Assembly (NCBI GenBank): GCA_029262055.1
Contig: JAJDAD010000022.1
Span: forward strand, 1 to 58,411
Length of the DNA: 58,411 nt
Direction: 5' to 3'
Source of the DNA: Candidatus Zhuqueibacterota bacterium
GTDB taxonomy: Bacteria > Zhuqueibacterota > Zhuqueibacteria > Oceanimicrobiales > Oceanimicrobiaceae
Shown here: positions 1-7,529 of the stretch, piece after piece
How the letters are laid out: every line of letters begins with the position of its first letter
How positions within the stretch are numbered: position 1 is the stretch's first letter
The notes under the pieces: generated by a model
Seen by the model: the letters and a program-made list of their open reading frames with translations, nothing else
Database searches by the model: none
Told to the model about the DNA's origin: nothing
Made by a program: the position numbers and the translations under genes

Positions 1-194
1 GGACGCATCCGTCGTGTCCACCAAACGTCTTCCGGGGGTCATGCCAGACAGACTGCGGGAGGTCCACAGGTCGAGCCGGCCGTGACCGGGTCGGTCAAAT
101 GGGGCTACAAAACGAAAGCAGCACGGGAAGGCCATCCCGCACTGCTCTCTTGGAAAGTTGACCCGAAGGCCAATTCTAGTGTGATCGTCTATTA
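1..194. other. Window edge, no gene seen
   Basis: Noncoding stretch downstream of the minus-strand nine-heme cytochrome gene. I see no convincing reading frame. The only structure is the imperfect hairpin listed separately as a probable terminator. Confidence 0.5.
107..147 (-). terminator. Probable terminator of the nine-heme cytochrome gene
   Basis: On the minus strand an imperfect hairpin (outer arms GCAG/CTGC, inner arms CGGGA/TCCCG, two mismatched positions between them) is followed by a T-rich tract, TTTCGTTTTG. It lies about 50 bases past the cytochrome stop codon. The internal mismatch keeps the confidence moderate. Confidence 0.5.
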
Positions 195-2945
195 TTACTT
201 CATGAGAATCATCTTCTTAACCGAAGTAAATCCGTTCACCTGAATCCGGTAAAAGTAAACGCCGGAGCTCAGATTGGCAGAACCGACCGTCACTTCGTGT
301 TCACCGGGATCCATCGTCCGGTCGACCAGCGTCAGCACCTGGGCGCCGATGGCGTTGTACACAACCATTTTCACATGGCCGGATTCTTTCAGATCAAATC
401 TTATCCGGGTGGTTGGATTGAACGGGTTCGGATAGTTTTGCTGTAAAGCATAGCTTTCCGGAATCGCCGCACCCGAATGGACGGAAGTAACCAGCAGCGA
501 AAACTCATCTGAAAACTCGCTGCGGTTCTCTGAAAAATCAAACGCTGCGATACGGTAGAAATAGGTGCTTCCGACATCGACATTGTCATCGACAAAGGTG
601 TTTTCCGTCAACTCTGCCACCGGTTCTGTCGCAGTCGGATCAAAGCCGGCTGACGTGCCACGGTAAACTGCGAAGAAATCAAAATCGTCGTCAACCGCTT
701 CGTCCCAACCCAGCGCTATCCCGGCTTCTGTTTCGACACCGGCCAGACTGGTGGGTGCAGCGGGATTAAGATTGTCGATCGAATAGCCGGTGGCTGGTTC
801 GGTGACTGCATAAATCGCCGTGACGTTGGTATGTCCGGAGACCCGGAAAGTCGATAGTTTGACTCCGGACGCAGTGGAATCGTACAGCGTTGGGACAATC
901 GCGCTGTACTCGTCCTGCGTAGCTGCCGGAACTGAGCCAACAAAGTCCCACAACTCACCGTCCATCGCCAAACCTGCGCCAAGCTCGAGTCCCGCTACTT
1001 GCTCAGAACTGATATTTAAAGTCTCAAGCGTGTTCTTGTCGGCAGCAGTCCCAGCATCTTCAACCTTGCGCCAGACAGCGTACCTACGAACCGGATTCTC
1101 GCTGACGCCGTCGCCGCCAAACCTCTCCCAGGTGACACGTACTTGCTTGCCTTGATCATTTGGCACATCATCAACGCCAGTAACCGAGTTGGGAGACAGC
1201 ACACCGTACATGAGCGCTGCTTTGGAGAGCTTGAGTAATGCGACACTGAACTGATAGTTGTGCACGCCATGGCTGTGATCATTAGCCACTGCGAGCCAGT
1301 TAAATCCAGCCAACCGCAATGTCAGGGTCCCGCCCTCGTACCAAAGAGGACTGCGGATGTCGACAAAAGAAGTGTCAAACGGGGGCAGCAGCATACCGAC
1401 ATCATGCAGAAGCCCTTCGACCTCGGTGGTAGCAGCTTCGATGTTGCCGTCACCGTCATGATCCGCGCGTGCCAGGATATCTTCGAATGACGTCATTTCC
1501 GGGTCATGGCAGGCCTGACATGGCTCCACGTTGTCGAAGGTGGTCGTCACACCGTCGACGGTCTCGGTGGTGTGCATAGCCCAACTGTGGTCACCCAGAT
1601 CATCACGATCGTTTTCAGCCATGTGACAGCCGACGCAGGCATTCTCGACAACATCTTTGTGCGTGGAGTTGGGCAGGATCATACCAAATGCGGCAACGTG
1701 CCCACGCACGCCAAACAGCATATCGGTCTGGTTGCTATGGTGCGGGCCCCGGTAGGTTGAATGGAATTCCCTCGCGTATTGCTCAGCGCCCCCTTCACGA
1801 CGGTCTTTGTGGCAGCTCATACACAACTGGCCTGTGCCACCAAGGGTTATCGTTGCTCCGCTTGGCAGTTCGACCTCGCCGGGCAGGCGAAGTTGATGTT
1901 CATTGGTCGCGTCGTGCGGATCATGACACACCGCACAGGAGATGTTCTGATTGCCGGTCTTCAAATCCAGATCACTTGCCGGATCCATTCTGGCGATAAA
2001 TCCCCAACCACTGTGGCAAGGTGCGCAGGTTGAACTCGTGCCCCGCGCAAATGTAGTGCCGGTAGCATGCGCAGAGTTCTTCCATTGCGTGTTCTTGACA
2101 TGGTACGGCGCCTCTTCGTGACATCTGCCGCACGCACCCTCATCCAAGGAAAGCGCTATCTTTGACTTGTCGCCCTTGTGCAAACTGCCCGGGCCATGGC
2201 AGTTCTCGCATTGGATATTCGAGACTGCGGCCAGTGTCGGGAAATTAGTCACAAGATCATCCCAGTTGCCGGTCTGCAGTGTATCGGGGAATGTCCAACC
2301 TACCTGCTGTTGCACGTCCCAGAAGCCACCGTTAAATGTATCTTCGAAATAACCGACCGTATGGCACTCGACACAATTCTCATTGTAATGCGAGCTCTTC
2401 AAACCATCGATAGCTTCGGTAAACATGCTGGCATGCCCGGTCTCGCTCCAGGTCATTTCGTTGCCTGCATGACAGTCACCGCATTGTCCTAGGGGGAAAC
2501 TTATTGGCGTGGCGCCACCAATGGTCCCAACACCAACGTACTTGGCACTGGTGATGGTTACACTCTCGGTTGCCGTACCGCCATCGGTTGTGACCTCAAC
2601 TTGCACCTCAAACTGACCGGATGTATCCGGCTTAAAGGTCGTCCTCTGGGTCGCTGTACTGTCGAGTACAACCGTGGAACCGGTTGGCTGACTGGTAAAA
2701 TTCCAGGCAACAGCGGTTACTGTCGCGCCGGTCCCGTCTTCTGCAAACAAGTAGACCTGCTCGCCGACACCGACGACCTTTAGGCCGGTTGACGGGTGTG
2801 TGGTCCAGCCGAGGTCATGAATCTCTTGCGGACTCCAGGCCTCAACCACAATGGTAGCTACCGGCGGCACGAGTTGTGCCTGGATAGCAAACATACCCAA
2901 CAACAACAGCACCATAACACTAACAACTACTCTCAGATAACGCAT
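195..2945 (-). CDS. Secreted nine-heme cytochrome c with C-terminal sorting domain
   Basis: The 916-residue protein starts with a signal peptide (residues 1-23, ending IQAQ). An Ig/PKD-like beta region follows, then nine CXXCH heme-attachment motifs between about residues 155 and 478, from CGDCH to CQACH. Fibronectin III-like repeats come next, and the last ~85 residues form a FlgD-like/type IX sorting domain with the signature YALQQNYPNPFNP and a final KKMILMK. The heme region resembles cytochrome c554/paired-CXXCH families. The sorting domain suggests export across the outer membrane and attachment at the surface, so an extracellular electron-transfer role is likely (inferred). The start has a strong AGGAGG site six bases upstream. 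It is probably co-transcribed with the receiver gene just upstream and lies near a quinone-linked cytochrome operon. Its substrate cannot be read from sequence; a multiheme oxidoreductase is the alternative. Confidence 0.88.
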   Translation of the reverse strand: MRYLRVVVSVMVLLLLGMFAIQAQLVPPVATIVVEAWSPQEIHDLGWTTHPSTGLKVVGVGEQVYLFAEDGTGATVTAVAWNFTSQPTGSTVVLDSTATQRTTFKPDTSGQFEVQVEVTTDGGTATESVTITSAKYVGVGTIGGATPISFPLGQCGDCHAGNEMTWSETGHASMFTEAIDGLKSSHYNENCVECHTVGYFEDTFNGGFWDVQQQVGWTFPDTLQTGNWDDLVTNFPTLAAVSNIQCENCHGPGSLHKGDKSKIALSLDEGACGRCHEEAPYHVKNTQWKNSAHATGTTFARGTSSTCAPCHSGWGFIARMDPASDLDLKTGNQNISCAVCHDPHDATNEHQLRLPGEVELPSGATITLGGTGQLCMSCHKDRREGGAEQYAREFHSTYRGPHHSNQTDMLFGVRGHVAAFGMILPNSTHKDVVENACVGCHMAENDRDDLGDHSWAMHTTETVDGVTTTFDNVEPCQACHDPEMTSFEDILARADHDGDGNIEAATTEVEGLLHDVGMLLPPFDTSFVDIRSPLWYEGGTLTLRLAGFNWLAVANDHSHGVHNYQFSVALLKLSKAALMYGVLSPNSVTGVDDVPNDQGKQVRVTWERFGGDGVSENPVRRYAVWRKVEDAGTAADKNTLETLNISSEQVAGLELGAGLAMDGELWDFVGSVPAATQDEYSAIVPTLYDSTASGVKLSTFRVSGHTNVTAIYAVTEPATGYSIDNLNPAAPTSLAGVETEAGIALGWDEAVDDDFDFFAVYRGTSAGFDPTATEPVAELTENTFVDDNVDVGSTYFYRIAAFDFSENRSEFSDEFSLLVTSVHSGAAIPESYALQQNYPNPFNPTTRIRFDLKESGHVKMVVYNAIGAQVLTLVDRTMDPGEHEVTVGSANLSSGVYFYRIQVNGFTSVKKMILMK

Positions 2946-2975
2946 GTAGAACCTCCTGTTAATGGGTTTCGCTTT

Positions 2976-3356
2976 TTAGCGTAAAGACTGTGGAAGTTGT
3001 AAAACCGAACAAAAGACCTCTTTCAGCATTTTCTGGTCGATTGGCTTGACACAATAATGCGTCACGCCCTCTTGCAGGACTTTGCCACCGAGTTCCAAAT
3101 CCGTGTTTCTGGAAAGCACAACAATGGCGACTTTCGGCCTGATCATGCGAATAATCCTGACCATCTTGAGGCCGTCGGATCCACAGAATTCCAAATCGTA
3201 AATCACAAGCTGAAAGTCGCCATGCAATAACTCCAGCAGAAGATCGGCATCTTCATGGACCCGGTGGACGGATAGACCCTCTCGACACAGGAATGCTTGC
3301 AGATCAGACCTGCATTCATCATCACGACAAGCCAATAAAATCTTCTCATTCATCAT
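2976..3356 (-). CDS. Stand-alone response-regulator receiver protein
   Basis: A 126-residue single receiver domain with no output domain. Visible key residues are the acidic pair in CRDDE, the phospho-acceptor Asp in IYDLEF, Ser of VVLSRN in the switch position, and the conserved Lys of YCVKPI. The site GAGGAATTT precedes a double ATG. The gene is 30 bases upstream of the nine-heme cytochrome, so the two are likely one transcript, possibly from the -24/-12 sequence at 3457-3472. It probably acts as a phosphorelay intermediate or a protein-interaction switch; its partner kinase is unknown. Confidence 0.82.
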   Translation of the reverse strand: MMNEKILLACRDDECRSDLQAFLCREGLSVHRVHEDADLLLELLHGDFQLVIYDLEFCGSDGLKMVRIIRMIRPKVAIVVLSRNTDLELGGKVLQEGVTHYCVKPIDQKMLKEVFCSVLQLPQSLR

Positions 3357-3456
3357 AAATTCCTCAAATAAGCAACTGACAAACCGTATGCCAGAAACCC
3401 GTTTTTGTCAGAACAAAAACATCGTCATACGCTGCACAGGTAAAACTTAAATAAAC

Positions 3457-3472
3457 AGCTTGTTGCGTGCCA
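3457..3472 (-). promoter_or_regulatory. Candidate sigma-54 promoter for the receiver/cytochrome pair
   Basis: Minus-strand sequence TGGCACG-CAAC-AAGCT. The -24 heptamer is a perfect consensus match, and the -12 GC dinucleotide is at the exact required spacing, but TT is replaced by AA. It lies about 100 bases upstream of the receiver start codon. The window encodes three NtrC-type activators, which makes sigma-54 use plausible. Confidence 0.5.
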
Positions 3473-3811
3473 TGCTATTATGGGTCGATTTCAGTCATAA
3501 TTGTACGCCCCCCGATGATGGAGACATTGATGTCTCACTCATAGAAGTGAAATAAGCATAACAACTTAATTATTCATAGGTTAGCAAAATGAGGTGCGCC
3601 TGCCCCACTGGCGACAGAAAAGTCTCTGTTTTTGTGCATGGAATGGATTAGATCAGGAGGCAAGGCCGCGTTTAAGGGAAACGCAGTGAGCAATATTCTA
3701 GTGGGAGCACCGCCATCTCCTGGCGACAAAAACTTGTTTCAGGCATGAACCGCGTGAGACACGAGAGGCAACGAAAGAACCGTTAAGCCGGCGTCTCGAT
3801 TGAAGTCAAAT

Positions 3812-3829
3812 CCCTGCACGCGTGCAGGG
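3812..3829. repeat. Perfect 18-base palindrome
   Basis: CCCTGCACG followed directly by its reverse complement, 65 bases past the end of the HybB-like gene. No T-run follows on either strand, so it is not a standard terminator. It could be an operator or an RNA hairpin with a CGCG loop. Confidence 0.5.
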
Positions 3830-3893
3830 TCCAGGTCAAGTTTGATAACAACCATCGATCTGGCGCGAGCCGTAGCACCTTCCTTATCGAGCC

Positions 3894-5456
3894 TCACTCC
3901 TGGTGGCAGGCTTCGCATTCCTCCACTGCAAAAGCATCTGTGTCGTTGTGGCATTTTCCGCAGGAGCCGCCCTCGTACATTTCGTCCATTGTCACAGATT
4001 CAGTGTCGGGAACGCCGTCCTTCAGGATATCAAATGTACCAAAGTGGCAGACAGAGCACGCAGCTTCATCCTGTGACAAAACGTGGCTTTCATGGCTGAA
4101 GGTCACCGGACCCGGACTATCCTCACCTACCGGATAGTCAAAAGCCTCGGGCAAAACCAGCTCCGGTTCCACAGGTTCTGCGCGCAAAGGTGTCGCAGCA
4201 ATAGCGTTGCTCATCGAATCCAGTTTGTACCGACCATTCTTGCTCAAACCAAAAGTGATCACTCCAAGAATTACTACGGCCCAGGCGGCCAAAACGATAT
4301 TGCGCGTGAATATCGGCGGCCCGGCATCCTGCAACGCCGCCTTCCCCGATGCAGTTTCTTCGGGCGGGAAAACGTGAAAATGCTTGACCGCAAGTCCGAA
4401 GATCGTAAAGCCCAGCACAACCAGCGCCAGCGTCACCGCGATCTCGGTCCATTTCGGGAAATAGGTTTCCGAGTGCAACATGCCCGTAATGCTGACATTG
4501 AGCCGGTTGACAATAAATCCGATCACCACCAGCAGTGCGGAGAAAAACAGCCCCGATTCCCGCGTTCGAATCCGCTCCACATACAGCAGACACATCGGCA
4601 ACAAAACACCCAGTCCTATCTCGCCCCAGAACAGCACGCTTTCCTGATTGAATCTGAACATCAGCTCAGCTTGTCCGTGCCGAAACAGGTCCTGCACCCG
4701 GAAAACGAAATAGACTGCCAAAAGGACGACAATGACCCTGGCAAGTCCAGTCAGCAACTCCTTCTCCAAACGTTTCCCAAAAGCGCGGGCGCTCAGAAAT
4801 GATTCCACGATGGTCATGGCAATGCCGGCCGTGATAGCAGTAATGAAGAAAAATAGCGGTAAGAACGGCGAGTACCAAAGACCGTACAGCTTGTCCGGAA
4901 CAATAACGTAGAGAGTGCCCAGTGAAGACTGGTGCAAAGTAGAGAGCAGTACGCCTAAAATTACAACCGGCAGATAGATCGATCTAATGATGCGTAAAGG
5001 AGCTTTTAACCCAAACCTCTCAAGCACCATAGGACTGAATTCAAGTGCAAGAACGATTGTGTAAAGCGTCACGCACCAGGCCACCTCGAACATGACGGAG
5101 TGTGGGTTCCACATAATCAACGGGTGCCAAATACGATACGGTCGACCCAAATCAAACAGAATCGCCACCACCACGAGCACGTAGCCCAGAAAAGCAGTCA
5201 GTATCGCCGGACGACTGATGGGCTTATACTTCTCGAGGTTAAAGATGTGGACCGTTGCCGCTATCACGAACCCTCCCGCTGCCAGCCCAACCCCTACCAA
5301 AACATCAAACCCAATCCAAATACCCCAGGGAAATTGGTCGCTGAGATTTGTTGCCGCGCCAAGTCCTTGCGCAAAACGGACGACAGTTGCATACGCACCG
5401 CCGACAAACACCATGCCCGCAACTACTTTCCAAAAACTCAGGTTAGGCTTCTGCAT
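3894..5456 (-). CDS. HybB/NrfD-like quinone-interacting membrane subunit fused to a triheme cytochrome tail
   Basis: This 520-residue protein has two parts. Residues 1 to about 400 contain roughly ten hydrophobic segments of the HybB/NrfD (polysulfide-reductase) family, including the family-typical GRPYRIWHP stretch after the third helix. The last ~80 residues hold three CXXCH motifs (CSVCH, CGKCH, CEACH) and an FSHxxH segment that could give distal His ligands, as in c7-type triheme domains. HybB and NrfD proteins exchange electrons with menaquinone and pair with a four-cluster ferredoxin, here the gene immediately upstream. The fused triheme tail would let electrons pass directly between quinone site, ferredoxin and periplasmic cytochromes. 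Ordinary HybB proteins end after the membrane domain, so the fusion is notable. AAGGAGA lies just upstream of the ATG. Confidence 0.88.
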   Translation of the reverse strand: MQKPNLSFWKVVAGMVFVGGAYATVVRFAQGLGAATNLSDQFPWGIWIGFDVLVGVGLAAGGFVIAATVHIFNLEKYKPISRPAILTAFLGYVLVVVAILFDLGRPYRIWHPLIMWNPHSVMFEVAWCVTLYTIVLALEFSPMVLERFGLKAPLRIIRSIYLPVVILGVLLSTLHQSSLGTLYVIVPDKLYGLWYSPFLPLFFFITAITAGIAMTIVESFLSARAFGKRLEKELLTGLARVIVVLLAVYFVFRVQDLFRHGQAELMFRFNQESVLFWGEIGLGVLLPMCLLYVERIRTRESGLFFSALLVVIGFIVNRLNVSITGMLHSETYFPKWTEIAVTLALVVLGFTIFGLAVKHFHVFPPEETASGKAALQDAGPPIFTRNIVLAAWAVVILGVITFGLSKNGRYKLDSMSNAIAATPLRAEPVEPELVLPEAFDYPVGEDSPGPVTFSHESHVLSQDEAACSVCHFGTFDILKDGVPDTESVTMDEMYEGGSCGKCHNDTDAFAVEECEACHQE

Positions 5457-5540
5457 TCTTCTCCTTCAGAAAATAGAGCAGCAGGACTGGCTACTGTTTG
5501 GTTGGCTTTACGGTCGCAGAGCAGCCCATCGCAGTTGTAT

Positions 5541-6320
5541 TCAATCTGGCTCGGCACCCAAAGCCTCTTCTTCGGTCAGCTCGCCGCTGCGTACCTTGTC
5601 CAGGGTTATTCGGCGATTGATTATCCACCAAATACCGAACATAGTTACTCCCCCGACGCTCACAATATTCGGTATGTGCGAAAGCACATTCCAAGTCAAT
5701 TTCGGATATGCAAGGTCGGCTTGCATATACTTGAAACCCAATTCCTCAAATGGAACATCAGACAGATAAAGCACCGATGTTCCACCAGCCTCGTGGATAC
5801 CGTAAATGTGGTCAAAATACAGGCCCGGGTTTTCTTGAATACGATGTTTGGCCACATCGAGCAGTTCATCCCTTTCTCCGAATATTGTCGCCCCAGCGGG
5901 ACAAACTGAGGTGCAGGCTGGCTGTTCACCTTTCCTTACCCGGTTGTCGTAACACATGATGCATTTTTGGACTTTCGGCAGAACGGAATCCCATTCGTAT
6001 TTCGGGACCTCAAAAGGACAAGCCATGATGCAATAGCGACAGCCCATGCACCTGTCTTCATGGTAGATAACCGGACCTTGTTCGGTTTTCTCGAGCGCAC
6101 CTACCGGGCAGACTGAAACACAGGTCGGATCCAGACAATGCATGCACTGGCGGCGGATGTTAATGCCGCCTTTGCGGTCTATCGCCGTCCAGGTTGTAGA
6201 GGTAAGTTGACTGCCTGGTTTCGATGCCGGTAAATTGTTTATCTCCCTGCATGCAGACACGCAGGCCTCACAACCAATACACCTGGTCAAATCCGTAAGG
6301 ATTCCGACACTCATGCCCAA
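5541..6320 (-). CDS. HybA/NrfC-like four-cluster ferredoxin with membrane anchor
   Basis: A 259-residue iron-sulfur protein with four Cys clusters in the DmsB/NrfC/HybA order: CIGCEACVSAC, CMHCLDPTCVSVCPVGA, CMGCRYCIMACPFEVP, and CIMCYDN...CTSVCPAG. A C-terminal hydrophobic helix (about residues 215-240, IPNIVSVGGVTMFGIWWII) anchors it in the membrane, as in HybA. It would wire the HybB-like subunit downstream (84 bases away) to a redox partner. No Tat signal is evident at the N-terminus, so the side of the membrane is uncertain. GGAG lies nine bases before the start. Confidence 0.88.
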   Translation of the reverse strand: MGMSVGILTDLTRCIGCEACVSACREINNLPASKPGSQLTSTTWTAIDRKGGINIRRQCMHCLDPTCVSVCPVGALEKTEQGPVIYHEDRCMGCRYCIMACPFEVPKYEWDSVLPKVQKCIMCYDNRVRKGEQPACTSVCPAGATIFGERDELLDVAKHRIQENPGLYFDHIYGIHEAGGTSVLYLSDVPFEELGFKYMQADLAYPKLTWNVLSHIPNIVSVGGVTMFGIWWIINRRITLDKVRSGELTEEEALGAEPD

Positions 6321-6343
6321 ATCTCCATTAGTGTGTAGGCCCG

Positions 6344-7510
6344 TTAGTTCTTTTGCAGGAACGATCTCGAAAAGGCTTCCCAGTCGTGGCCATTCACATC
6401 AGCCACTGTCTCTTGTTCGCTGCCATTGCTCTCTTCCCTGGATCCGCGCTCTTCGGCGGAAATGTTCCGGACCGCTTCCATGAATTTGTCGACTTCTTTC
6501 TGATACCAGCTTACCGCGTTCGCACCAATACGCAGGCCGCGTAAATCCGTGGCCAGATCCGCTGCCTCCACACGACAGAGCCACCCAAGTTCATAAGGCT
6601 TCATATTCAGCAACTCGATATGCTCTTTGATTTCAGAATTGACTGTCCGGACTATGCCGCTAATCGGCGAGGGGAAGGGCAAGGTTCGGCCAGCCTGTAC
6701 CAGAGTGAAGACAGGAGCGCCTTTCTTGATCTTTTGCCCGCTCTTGGGCAGGAGAATCTCGTCGATGCTCCCGACCAGCTTTTGCGCCAGATCATCGAGG
6801 CCAATCCGGACGGACCCATCCATTTCGAGGCCAACCCAGGTGTGTTCCGGCGCGATGAACAAGCCCGCCGGCACATTGAAAACGTGCTCAGACTGTGTTT
6901 CGCCTGATGTTGCGGTAATCAGGTGTATCTTCGGCCGTCTCCCTCTTTCAAGTCGATCTTGCCGCCGGATCCATGATTTGTTCACAAACGCCACCAGCTC
7001 ATCTTCGGTGAACGGCTTCTGCACATAGTCCAGAGCACCATATTTCATTGCCTCCACCGCGGATTCAATCGTCGCGTAACCGGTAATCATAATGACATCG
7101 ATATCCGGACGTAAGTGCTTGACAGCCTTGGTCACATCGAGGCCGTCCATTTCGGGCATTTTCAGGTCGGTAAAAACAAAGTCGTAGTCATATTGTTTTA
7201 TCAGATTCAGGGCCTCGGGGCCGGTCTCAACCGTGTCAATCCCGTAGCCGGCGAGGACCAGAATTTTACGAAAACTGTCCAGGACAATCGCCTCATCGTC
7301 GACAGCCAGAATAGTGGCCTTAGGATCTGACACAACCACACGTTTCAGGCTTTTTGCTTCTTCGGCGAAATCCAGCTTCAGGCCAACATCAAGTGCAGCC
7401 GCCCGTTCTCTTCGGGCCTTGTTTTCACGAAACCGGTGAGAAGCAACACGCACCAGGACATCTGCCGTGATGAACACAACGATCATAAAGACAACTAGCA
7501 GCGCAACCAT
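6344..7510 (-). CDS. Membrane-anchored response regulator with GcvH-like output domain
   Basis: A 388-residue protein with an unusual domain order. An N-terminal membrane helix (residues 1-20) is followed by a complete receiver domain (about 66-185; Asp71-Asp72, phospho-acceptor Asp115, Thr143, Lys165) and a glycine-cleavage H-protein-like biotinyl/lipoyl fold (about 215-315). The H-protein hallmark PEHTW (221-225) and a SPISGIV turn are present. The ESVKA segment that carries the lipoyl lysine in GcvH reads LVQAGRTL here, so no lysine is available and classical lipoylation is unlikely. A polar tail ends the protein. It lies between the sensor kinase and HybA genes, 19 bases from the kinase. 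The output mechanism is unknown; it may control the redox complex by protein contact. Confidence 0.85.
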   Translation of the reverse strand: MVALLVVFMIVVFITADVLVRVASHRFRENKARRERAAALDVGLKLDFAEEAKSLKRVVVSDPKATILAVDDEAIVLDSFRKILVLAGYGIDTVETGPEALNLIKQYDYDFVFTDLKMPEMDGLDVTKAVKHLRPDIDVIMITGYATIESAVEAMKYGALDYVQKPFTEDELVAFVNKSWIRRQDRLERGRRPKIHLITATSGETQSEHVFNVPAGLFIAPEHTWVGLEMDGSVRIGLDDLAQKLVGSIDEILLPKSGQKIKKGAPVFTLVQAGRTLPFPSPISGIVRTVNSEIKEHIELLNMKPYELGWLCRVEAADLATDLRGLRIGANAVSWYQKEVDKFMEAVRNISAEERGSREESNGSEQETVADVNGHDWEAFSRSFLQKN

Positions 7511-7529
7511 TTTGCCTACCTCTTAACGT

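Larger units (their letters stand above)
3357..3893. other. Regulatory intergenic region rich in palindromes
   Basis: No credible gene in these 537 bases. Four structures are visible: an inverted repeat at 3401-3420 (arms GTTTTTGT/ACAAAAAC, 4-base loop), a sigma-54-like promoter at 3457-3472 on the minus strand, a palindrome at 3521-3536 (GAGACAT-N2-ATGTCTC), and a perfect 18-base palindrome at 3812-3829 just past the HybB-like stop codon. The second palindrome lies about 50 bases upstream of the -24 element, where an activator could bind. Confidence 0.55.

Noticed and set aside
4083-4802. 239-codon plus-strand frame opposite the HybB-triheme gene
   Set aside because: It is antisense to a well-supported membrane protein with family motifs and gives a Gln/Arg-rich sequence typical of a shadow frame.
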